DNA from: Choanephora cucurbitarum
Lineage: Eukaryota > Mucoromycota > Mucoromycetes > Mucorales > Choanephoraceae
DNA: 64,000 bases
NCBI GenBank assembly: GCA_025331435.1
Contig: JAIWNI010000052.1
Coordinates: forward strand, 1-64,000
Direction: 5' to 3'
Position numbers and translations under genes: made by a program. Under the pieces are notes generated by a model that made no database searches, was not told where the DNA came from, and was given only the letters and a program-made list of their open reading frames with translations. Below are positions 54,231 to 64,000 of this stretch, one piece after another; position 1 is the stretch's first letter; each line of letters begins with the position of its first letter.

Positions 54231-55129
54231 ACATTAGAGTTGGATGAGCTAAAAAGTCTATAGGCTCTATTAAGAGAGCCAGTTACATGAAATTTTTTTG
54301 CCTGTGACATTGCGATGCATAAAGAAGCAACGTCAAATCTATTGTTATCAGCTTTATGGCTGAAAGTTATGTAGGATGAAAAAGCTTAACATATTCTGTA
54401 AGGCAGCTCTGTAAAGGATCCTCCTTATTAGCCCTCAACAAATATACTCATCTTTTATTGGTTCAAACTTCAATTCTTGTTAGCAAAGAATCCAAATCCA
54501 CATTTAGTAATTATAGAATTCTATGTGCCTATCTTGCTTTCGATCTTACCCTATTTCTTTTTTTTTTAGTGATTTCATTGCATATAAAGCAAGTGACTTT
54601 AAGCCTCTTGCTCAACCAACTTAGATGGACTGTCAGTAGGAATCAAACAAACACTATCCATTCAGAGAAATAGGCTGTATCTATCATCTCAGCTTATAGA
54701 CTAGATCTGACGTATCATCTTATCGCATGCAAGAGAGGGCAATGAGGAGTCAAGTTCACTCAGTATTGCTTATTCATTATTCAGAAGTACTTGGCAATCT
54801 GTAGGTTCTTTAGAGGTCTTGGCATTGACCTGATAGACATCTACCCTCCTATCTGAGCTGCAGTTTAGCCTGATGATGAGCTCTATTCACGATTTTTACT
54901 ACGCTTCTAGTATTAAAGTACTTGGAAACAAACATAGCCTGAAAATGCTCTAAGAAAGAGAATGACTCATCGGAGCGCAATTTATTAAGCTGATCTACAG
55001 ACTCATCATAGAGTATAATTTAAGCTATTGTATTTACATGTGACGATGAAAAAAAGATTGTAGACAAATTTCATGTAGTCAATTTGATCTTTTCTTTTTC
55101 ATTTCAGATAGTCATCTACTTTGCAATAA
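54231..55129. other. Upstream region of DMC1
   Basis: About 900 bp without a supported gene. Confidence 0.4.
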
Positions 55130-56720
55130 ATGCCATCTAGAAGAGAAGAATCAGTATTGGATGAAGACGTGTCTGTCACACAGACACAAGAAATTGATCA
55201 ACAACCTCAAGAAGAGGAAGAAAGTGTATGTTACACAGACCTTGATTGGTTCCTTATTCTGTATTGATGCTTTGAATAAGTTGTTCTATACAGAAATAGA
55301 TGAGCTTCAAATGCATGGAATAGGTGTAGCTGACATACAGAAACTAAAAGCAGCTGGTATATGCACAGTTAGAGTAAGTAGCTGCTTTCTCTTATGGATA
55401 GTGCTATATGCATTGCCTGACGTATCCTTTTTAAGGGAGCACAAATGATGACAAAAAAGGCATTGTTGAAAATCAAAGGCCTTTCAGAAACTAAAGTAGA
55501 CAAAATCAAAGAAGCTGCTATCAAGAGTCAAGTAAGCGTCATTTATCTCTGTGTAAAAAAAAAGAAGGACATCAATCTAAAGTACTGTAATTGACTCCAG
55601 GGGCCTGCATTTGTATCAGCAAAAGAAGTTGCTCTTCAGAGACAAAAAGTTGTCAAGATTTCAACTGGTAGTCAACAGTTAGATACACTTCTTGGAGGTC
55701 TTTTTTATTTTGATTAGCTTGAAGAAAAATATGAACAATTTGACTGAACTCGTAATAATAGGTGGGATTCAAACAATGTCATTGACTGAAGTGTTTGGTG
55801 AATTTCGTACTGGAAAGACTCAGATGGCACATACCTTGTGTGTTCAAGTTCAAATGCCTCCTGAAAGCGGTGGTGCTAATGGTAGAGCAGGTATGACTCA
55901 TCCATTTCTATTGTTGTCATCATAGATTGTATTAGATTACTAATGACTGCTGTGTATTGCAATTGAAGCTTACATTGACACGGAAGGGACATTTAGGCCT
56001 GACCGTATTATGTCTATAGCCGACCGATTTGGTGCAGATCCAGATATTGTGTTAGACAATATTGTAGTTGCCCGTGCTTGGAATAGTGATCAACAGATGG
56101 AACTTATTGCTGAATTAGCTGCTCATTTTGCAGAACAAAAGGGTATCTATCGTCTATTGGTCATTGACTCTATCATTTCACTTTTCCGCTGTGATTACTC
56201 AGGACGTGGTGAATTAGCCGATCGACAACAAAAACTGAATCAAATGCTAAGTCGCTTGACCAAGATATCTGAAGAATACAATATTGCAGTCTTCTTAACA
56301 AATCAAGTTTCATCTGATCCAGGAGGTAAACTATCAGTTACCCGTTTTTCTTATCTTATTGAGATTTCGCACACTCATATCTCTTTATCGTAGCTGGTAT
56401 GACATTTGTAGCTGATCCAAAGAAGCCTGTAGGTGGTCATGTATTGGTAAGTTCCTCCTCTTTTTTGTCTAGCTATCTGTAACAACTAAATTTAATTCAT
56501 AAAAAACTAATAGGCACACGCGTAAGTACAGAAAAACAAAGAGCATATATAGCTTGAATCTAAAGCGAACTTGGGCAAATGTAGTTCCTCTACAAGAATA
56601 TACTTGAGAAAAGGCAGAGGAGAGGAACGTGTGGCTAAACTGTTTGATTCGCCTGATATGCCAGAAAGTGAAGCATCTTATTCTATTTCGTCTGGTGGCA
56701 TAGTTGATGTGTCCTTTTAA
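55130..56720 (+). CDS. DMC1: Meiotic recombinase Dmc1
   Basis: Nine exons, 55130-55225, 55281-55373, 55436-55531, 55601-55697, 55762-55890, 55969-56325, 56394-56446, 56514-56521 and 56585-56720, sum to 1065 bases, 354 residues. Dmc1 forms filaments on ssDNA and carries out strand exchange between homologues in meiosis. The N-terminal helix-hairpin-helix reads [20 protein letters not shown]; Walker A GEFRTGKT is near residue 140; EGTFRPDR, the Walker B LLVIDSI near 232, [17 protein letters not shown] and [14 protein letters not shown] are all RecA/Rad51-family. [14 protein letters not shown] and [14 protein letters not shown] favour Dmc1 over Rad51. Exon 8 is only 8 bases and exon 4 has a weak donor (GTCTTT). 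It suggests a sexual (zygospore) cycle. Confidence 0.92.
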
Positions 56721-57099
56721 GCATTGTGATATAATCATCACTATTTCTAATCATGTCTTATTATATCTTCATTTACACTTTGCTCTCATATAAAAAATCA
56801 TCTTTAAAAGGTTATCTTTATTGTCTTTCTCTCTGAAATTCAATGTTATATGTACTGAACATAAACATCTTCTTTTTTTCTTCTTCATTTCTTATGTAAC
56901 AAGAAAGCTTAAATGGAAAGTTACTTACCTGACATGCGCCTGATATACATGGTTCACAGAATATTTTGATTCGAGCGGCGAATTAACTTGTTTGTATCTG
57001 GGGGATAAAGAAGTAAAGTCAAAGTAAAACCCAACAATTGGAGTACCCTTTCTCTTTTTTATTTCTTTTCTCTTTATTGTCTTTTTTTTTTAGGACGTT

Positions 57100-57961
57100 A
57101 TGTCTAAGCGTACGTTGATTGATCGGCATTGAATATGTTACTATATACTAATAGAAACGATAGCCGAAACAGAAAGAGCAACTCTTCCCCCTCCTCCTCC
57201 AGGACCCAAGAACATGAAAGAATGGTATCTTCTTTCATATAACCAAGTCTCATTCGGTGGTTGGGGCTGGATCTTGCTTTTGACTATCACTCAACTCTAC
57301 AATACTGAAGGCGACTATACTAAAGTTTTCGATGTTGTATGGCCAGCTCTATCATATGTCCAAACAGCTGCTTTATTCGAGGTAAGTCAAGTTAAACCTT
57401 TGACCCATAGCGAAAAAGCAAAAGTTTGACAGACGCATCTTATTATGGAATAGGTTCTTCATTCATTGTTGGGATGGGTTAGAGCACCTGTCATGACCAC
57501 TGCTATGCAAGTTGCCTCTCGTTTGTTCTTGGTTTGGGGTGTTAACTATATTGTACCTGAAATTCACACTCATTGGTCTTTCACTACCATGATCATTGCT
57601 TGGTCAATTGCCGAACTTGTCAGATATTCTTTCTATACTTTTCACTTGAGTGGTGGTATTCCCGGATTTATCTCTTGGGCCCGTTACAACTTTTTCTTTG
57701 TCTTGTATCCTTTAGGTGTCTTTTCTGAAATGATGATGGTGTATCAAGCTTTACCTTACGCAAAGGCTATTGATCCTTTGTATTACTATGGATTGATTGC
57801 CGTTGCTCTCATTTATATTCCAGGTAAGGATTCTGCATTTAGATAGGATATCAATCTAATGGATCATATTTCATTTAGGTTTCCCTGTCTTGTTTTCTCA
57901 CATGTTAGTTCAGCGCAAAAAGTACATGAGAGGTGATACAAAAAAGTCAAAGAAGCAATAG
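57100..57961 (+). CDS. PHS1: Very-long-chain (3R)-3-hydroxyacyl-CoA dehydratase (Phs1/HACD)
   Basis: Exons 57100-57109 (10 bases), 57155-57381, 57454-57823 and 57879-57961 sum to 690 bases, 229 residues. The enzyme does the third step of the fatty-acid elongation cycle in the ER, dehydrating 3-hydroxyacyl-CoA for sphingolipid and phospholipid acyl chains. The protein is polytopic (about six hydrophobic spans). Signature parts are SYNQVSFGGWGWILLL, QTAALFEVLHSLLGWVRAP and the catalytic region SIAELVRYSFYTF (Tyr/Glu pair near residues 131-140), then RYNFFFVLYPLGVFSE. The C-terminus RKKYMRGDTKKSKKQ carries a Lys-rich ER-retention-like tail. The tiny first exon is accepted because it supplies the only in-frame ATG with a good donor (GTACGT). 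Confidence 0.92.
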
Positions 57962-58568
57962 ATTGTCTGCAAGATTATGAAATAGATTAAATAAATCTTC
58001 AATGGATTTACGTTAGGATTGAGTGTTGTTTTGTAGTTGTTTTTAAAAGAAGAAGAGAGAGAAGCAAGTATGGTTCGCAACAGCCTTATATGTACATTTG
58101 TATATATATATATATATAGATTGCTTTACCCTAAAGGCTGGGCTGCATTCCCATCAATGCAGTTAAAGTGCAATGAAGCCTGTTGTGTGTTGTGAGTTAT
58201 TTCTGTATGCTGAATGAAGACTTATGTAGAGTAGGCAGTACTCAAGAGTAATAAATAAGAGAAGACTCCTAGTCTTAGCGAGTACTGTTATTGAGAAATG
58301 CTCCATGTCAAGCAGGAGTACGCTTTGCCAAAGATAAATCACTTTATATGTGTATTTTCAACTACTGAAAGAAAGATTTAGCTGTTGCTTCATGCTCCAA
58401 ATTCAAAACTCCGTTCTACTGAAAAGTGGCATATGTGGCTTTTTGTACACCAAACAAAAAAAGAAGACTGCTTTTCAAGTTTTTTTTGCTGAGATATTGA
58501 AGCTGTCACTTTTCTTTTTTCTTTTTTCTTGTTAGTCTTTCCTTTAGACAGAAAACCTTCTTATTAAT
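57962..58568. promoter_or_regulatory. Spacer before RPA190
   Basis: About 600 bp with a (TA)n run at 58101-58119 and a CT-rich tract just before the start codon; no gene supported. Confidence 0.4.
58101..58119. repeat. (TA)n microsatellite
   Basis: Nine TA repeats. Confidence 0.9.
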
Positions 58569-61500
58569 ATGAACATTTCAGTTCCTATTGGTACTGAGGT
58601 TGACTCAGTATCTTTCTCCTTCTATGAACCCAGCGAAATAAGAAAGATTTCTGTCAAGCAAATTGTCAACCCAGTACTCTTTGACACCTTAGGTCATCCT
58701 ACAAAGGGTGGTCTTTATGATCCCGCACTTGGTCCATACCAAAAGACACAAATGTATATATCATTCGCTGATAAACAACTAGTTATCATATTAACACTCA
58801 TTTTCTGTTTCATTTAGTTGTGCCACCTGTTCACAGGACCATTACAATTGTCCCGGTCACTACGGTCATATCGAAGTGCCTATCCCAGCATACAACCCTA
58901 TGTTTTTCGATAATCTTTATGCCATCCTTCGTGCCAAGTGTGTTTATTGTCATCATTTCCGTATCTCACGCGCCGTGGTAAGAAGCCTTTATTGGTTAAC
59001 ACAGAATAAGGCAAAACTAAAGATGATCACTATAGATGAAACGATTTTCAGGCCAATTGAAGTTATTGCAACATGGTCTTATTCGTGAAGCACAAGCTTT
59101 AGATGAAGTGTATTTCGACCAAAAGAAAGTCAAGAAGGAAAAGGAAGATGAGACTTTAGAGGATAAGATGGAAGAAGATAGTCTTTTGATGTCCAATGCT
59201 GAAGAATACATTGATTACATTGACAACTTTGTAAAGAGCTCTTTAGCTGACGAAGAAGCTCGCCGCTTCGCAGCAGACAACTATAAGATTACTGTCATCA
59301 ACGAAGTTCGTAAGAAGGTGATGGCTGACTTTATGAGATTGTGTCTTCATACCAAGAAGTGTCTCAACTGTCAAGGTATCTCTCCTCCCGTTCGTCGCGA
59401 CGGTGCTGCAAAGTTGTTCCAGCTTCAACTCACCAAGAAAGAACAAGCTCACATGGATCGTATTAAAAGCAACCTTGGTTTTGAGGATGAGGTCAAGGGC
59501 TTTAATGCTAATGGTCAACGTTTCATGACACCCTACGAAGTTCGTAAGCAAGTTCAAGCTTTATTCGAAAAAGAAGGTGATATCACAACTTTGTTATACG
59601 GTGCTCGCGATCCTCGCATTCCCTCCTTTATCAAGAAGGCTACCTACCACATGTTCTTCATTGAAACATTGGCAGTTGCCCCCACTCGCTTCCGTCCTCC
59701 TTCAGTTATGGGTGACAAAATTTTTGAATCTCCTCAAAATGAACTTTTGTCAGGCATCTTAAAGGGTAGTCATCTTGTGCGTGATCTTTCAGATGAACTT
59801 CAGAAGGTTTCTGATGAAGAACAGAGCGACAAGAACAAGATTGAGCGTGTACGCACAAACTTCGTTGAATCTATCATCAACCTTCAACATGCAGTCAACT
59901 CCTTCATTGATTCCACAAAAAATCCTGCTCAAGTAGCACAAGGCCAAACTAACCCTCCTGGTATTCGTCAAGCCCTTGAAAAGAAAGAAGGTTTATTTAG
60001 AAAGCACATGATGGGTAAGCGTGTCAACTATGCTGCTCGTTCAGTTATTTCACCCGATCCATTCATCGAAACATCCGAAATCGGTATTCCTCCTGTTTTC
60101 GCTACCAAGTTGACTTATCCTGAACCTGTTACACCACACAACTTCAAAGAGATGAGACAGGCTGTCATTAATGGTCCCAATAAATGGCCTGGTGCCACTC
60201 ATGTGCAAAACGAAGATCAATCTATTGATGTACTTGCCGATTTAAGTATCGAGTCTCGTATTGCTCTTGCTAACTCACTCTTGGCTCCTCAAAGCTCTAC
60301 CGCTACTCAGTCAGGTAACAACCCTTATCCTACTCGTACACAAACTGTCAACAAAAAAGTTCTTCGTCACTTGCGTAATGGTGATATGCTCTTACTTAAC
60401 CGTCAACCTACTCTTCACAAGCCTTCTATCATGGCCCACAAGGCTCGCATTTTACCTGGTGAAAAGACAATTCGTATGCACTATGCTAACTGTAACACTT
60501 ACAATGCTGATTTTGATGGTGATGAAATGAACATTCACTTTCCCCAAAACGAAATCGCTCGTGCAGAAGCATCTTTTATCGCCAACACAGACAACCAATA
60601 CTTGGTCCCTACCAGTGGTGATCCTCTTCGTGGTCTTATCCAAGATAGTGTTGATTCAGGTGTGTGGATGAGTTGCCGTGATACTTTCTTTACCAGAGAA
60701 GAATACCAACAGCTCTTGTACGGCTCACTTCGTCCTGAAGTTGATGGCACTGGTGGAGGTAAGATTCAAATGTTGCCCCCTACCATCTGGAAGCCTCAAC
60801 CTTTATGGACCGGTAAGCAAGTCATCTCCACCATTTTGAAGAACTTGACCTGGGGTAGTGCTCAGTTGAACATGACTTCAAAGAGTAAGGTCCCTGCTCG
60901 TTACTGGGGTCCTAATGCCAAGGAAGAAGAAGTCGTTAACATCATGGAAGGTGAATTGTTGCACGGTATTTTAGATAAGTCTCAATTTGGTGCTTCTGCT
61001 TTTGGTCTTGTTCATTCTATTTATGAAATCTACGGTGCTGAAAAAGCTGGTATGCTCTTGAGTATACTGGGTCGTCTCTTCATCAAGTTCATTCAATCCC
61101 ACGGTTTTACTTGTCGTATGGATGATTTGGTCTTGACAAAGGAAGGTGATCAATGGCGTCGCGATTTGCTTGACGATGGCAAAGATCTCGGTAATGAAGC
61201 CCACATGGAATTCTTGGGCTTGACTGAAACTGCCAAGTCAGCTAATTCAGATGTACTTGCTAAGGAATTCAAGCTTCGCATGAACGAAGTTGTTCGTGAT
61301 GACAACAAGTTGGCTGGTTTGGATAACGCCATGAAGGCCAAGGTCAACAAATTGACTTCTTCTATCACTACCAAGTGTCTTCCTAATGGTTTGTTCCGTC
61401 CTTTCCCCAAGAACGACATGCAAATGATGACAGTTTCTGGTGCTAAGGGTTCCAACGTAAACGCTACACAAATTTCTTGTTTGCTTGGTCAACAAGAATT

Positions 61501-63702
61501 AGAAGGTCGTCGTGTACCTCTCATGGTTTCAGGTCGATCCCTTCCCTCTTTCCGTCCTTTCGATACCAGACCCCGCGCTGGTGGTTTTGTTACTGGTCGT
61601 TTCTTGACTGGTATTCGTCCTCAAGAATACTATTTCCATTGTATGGCCGGTCGTGAAGGTTTAATTGATACTGCTGTAAAGACATCTCGTTCTGGTTACT
61701 TGCAACGTTGTTTGATCAAGCATCTTGAAGGTTTGCGTGTCCATTACGATCACACCGTCCGTGACTCTGATGGTTCCGTCTTGCAATTCCACTATGGTGA
61801 AGACTCTTTGGATGTCATCAAGGCCAAGCACATCAACCAATTCAGTTTCTCTGCTCATAACTTTGAAGCTCTCTCCCAGAAATACAACCCTAAGGCTGCT
61901 CTTGAATCTCTTGAGACCAAGAAGGGTGAAGAATTTGCCAAGAAAGCTCTCAAGAAGCCCAACAAGTATGATCCTGCTCTCTCTGTCTTCAACCCTGGTA
62001 CTCACCTTGGTGTTGTCTCTGAACGATTCGCTATTGCTATGAAAGACTACATGGAAAAGAACCCTGATAAGATGCCTTTTGAAAAGGATACTGAACCTTC
62101 TAAGAACACTGCTCGCTATGCTGGCTTGACTAAGAGCAAGTTCAAGGCTTTGATGAACTTGAAGTACCTTCACAGTTTGGTTGAACCTGGTGAAGCTGTT
62201 GGTCTTTTGGCTGCTCAGTCTGTGGGTGAACCTTCTACACAAATGACATTGAACACTTTCCACTTTGCTGGTTATGGTGCTGCCAACGTTACATTGGGTA
62301 TTCCTCGTCTTCGTGAAATTATTATGACTGCTGCTCGTAAGATCAAGACACCTACCATGTTGTTACCTCTTCGTCCTGAAACCTCAGCTAAAAAGGCTTC
62401 GCAATTCTGTAAATCTGCCTCTCGCTTGACCTTGGCTCAATTGGTCGATGATGTGTCTGTGACTGAAAAGACTACAGCCAAGTCTGCCGAAACAAACTAC
62501 CGTCGCTCCAAGACTTACTCTATCCGTCTCAATTTGTTCAATGAAAGTGAATACAAGGAAGAATACCGTGTCTCTGCTAATAAGATTAAGGAAGTTTTAT
62601 CTTCTACTTTCTTAAGAGATTTAGAAGAATTGATTCGTAGAGATCTTAAGGATACCAAAAAGATTGATGATATCAGCAAGGCCCACAAGATGGCTGATGT
62701 TGCTGATGATGATGCTAATGAAAATCTTGGCGATGCTGCTGCCAAGGACTCATACGATTCAGATGCTGATAACGAAGATGACGCTAAGGTCTCTCGTACA
62801 TCTGCTAGAAACAAGCAACAAGCAACTTATGACGAAGCTGACGATGATGAGATGGTTGTTGATGAAGCTGATAAGTCATTAGAAGACGAGGAGGCTGAAT
62901 TCGAAGAATCTGTTATGGCTGGTGAAGACGATGAAGATGACAAGCCTAAGAAGAAATCTTCCAAGAACTCAGAAGAAAGCATCATTCAAAAGAGCAAATA
63001 CGCCAAGAAGTTTGTCTTTGACGACGTTAATGGCTCTTATTGTCAAATCGATATGGTTTTCCCTGCTGATACCAAAAAGATTTTGATGGTCGGCTTGGTT
63101 GAAGAAGCTTGTACTCGTACTGTTGTGCATGAGATCAAGGGTATTCAAACTTGTTTCGAATACGTTAACCCTACCGAAAACGATACTTCTAAACGTCTTC
63201 AAACTGAAGGTGTCAACTTGAGAGGCATGTGGGCGCATTCTGATTTGATTGATGTCAACTTTATTGACACCAACGATATTGCTGCTATCTTGAATACATA
63301 CGGTGTAGAAGCCGCTAGAAATGCCATTATCAAGGAAGTTGGTGCTGTCTTTGGTGTCTATGGTATCAAGGTTGACCGTCGTCATTTGACTTTGATTGCT
63401 GATTACATGACTTTCGAAGGTGGTTACAAGCCATTCTCTCGTATCGGTATTGGCTCTAATGTCGCTCCTTTCCTCAAGATGAGTTTCGAATCTACTTGTA
63501 AATTCTTGACTGAAGCTACACTGTAAGTTTGCTGTTTGTACATTCATATCTTGTCATGTTTACTAACTTTCTCTTTTTCCTAAATAGTCACGGTGATTAT
63601 GATACACTCGACTCACCATCATCTCGTATTGTTGTCGGTCGTGTTGTTGAGGGTGGTACTGGTTCATTCGACATCCTTCAACCTCTTACTTCCGAAGCTT
63701 AA
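58569..63702 (+). CDS. RPA190: RNA polymerase I largest subunit (A190)
   Basis: Exons 58569-58753, 58818-58977, 59036-63522 and 63588-63702 sum to 4947 bases, 1648 residues (the yeast protein has about 1664). It is the catalytic subunit that transcribes rDNA in the nucleolus. The N-terminal zinc site CATCSQDHYNCPGHYGH lies near residues 63-79; the active-site metal loop NADFDGDEMN is near 605; bridge-helix/trigger-loop regions include QSVGEPSTQMTLNTFH. NPVLFDTLGHPTKGGLYDPA at the start and the long acidic insertion (about 1335-1420, rich in DDD/EDE) in the jaw are Pol I features. Exon 3 starts at MKRFSGQLKLLQHG, set by acceptor CTATAG at 59031-59035. Introns are 58-65 bp. It codes with strong T/C-ending bias. 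Confidence 0.96.
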
Positions 63703-64000
63703 TCTGTAATCAATAGCAACTTTGTTTTTCTTTTTTTTGTCACTTAATTATTCTCATTTTCATATAAACGCTCGCCATTTTTCATTTGAAAATAAAACCT
63801 TGCATAAATTTCTAGACACATGCAATTGTAAAATATAATTCTATCATCTTTGCTTCTCATTTTGTTTCCTCTCTCCTTACAAAAAAAGAATTCTAACATG
63901 TCAACAAATAACAATGAAACACAACATTGTGTTATGCTAAAAAGCAAAGATCTGCAATTGAGAGAAGTAAACCATCTTTTTTTTTATGTTAGGACAAAGC
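63703..64000. other. Right-edge spacer with a possible gene start
   Basis: AT-rich DNA after RPA190. From ATG at 63898 a plus-strand frame (MSTNNNETQHCVMLKSKDLQ) stays open to the edge; it may be the first exon of the next gene or chance. Confidence 0.3.

Overview
This window looks like nuclear DNA of an early-diverging fungus, most likely a Mucoromycota/Mucorales mould. The base composition is AT-rich with many poly-A/T runs. Genes are densely packed with very short introns, nearly all I could place being about 45-70 bp with GT-AG ends and CTAAC-like branch sites. Proteins such as a septin, a KRE9-like wall protein and a cytochrome b5/acyl-CoA dehydrogenase fusion fit a fungus. The placement is inference; I cannot name a species.

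Left part (1-13.2 kb): the 5' end of RVB2 runs off the left edge. A complete Ty3/gypsy LTR retrotransposon (461-5483) with two identical 224-bp LTRs and a perfect 5-bp target-site duplication sits only 124 bp upstream of the RVB2 start. Then come a small unknown protein, a three-exon small membrane protein, an eight-exon seven-helix membrane protein, an ACAD10/11-type APH-fold kinase whose stop overlaps the stop of a KEOPS subunit (CGI121), and a four-finger C2H2 protein.

Accessory stretch A (13.2-20.7 kb): gene-poor DNA with a CCHC-knuckle fragment, a broken Tc1/mariner transposase, a pyrimidine-rich repeat, a gene (A) of an unrecognised family with a PD-(D/E)XK-like motif that carries one nonsense codon, and a higher-order tandem repeat.

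Core block (20.7-26.9 kb, minus strand): APP1-like phosphatidate phosphatase, a coiled-coil protein resembling a kinesin-14 tail without a motor, and a single-exon EPG5-like protein. Accessory stretch B (27-35.3 kb) holds degraded coding DNA, repeats, hairpins and an intact 493-residue paralogue (gene B) of gene A.

Right part (35.4-64 kb): cytochrome b5-acyl-CoA dehydrogenase fusion and a tail-to-tail KRE9-like GPI protein; a second Tc1/mariner relic; an Ariadne-type RBR ubiquitin ligase; a decayed Mutator-like element with MULE transposase, SWIM finger and OTU protease parts; a near-perfect 38-bp-arm hairpin; an MDR reductase; a septin; the meiotic recombinase DMC1; the fatty-acid elongase dehydratase PHS1; and the largest RNA polymerase I subunit, RPA190.

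The best candidate for something undescribed is the pair of genes A and B: divergent paralogues with at least three matching intron positions and an identical D-x14-E-x-K spacing, both inside repeat-rich, transposon-littered DNA. Exon structures were assembled by eye from splice signals and reading-frame continuity; for each spliced gene called intact the summed exon lengths are divisible by three.
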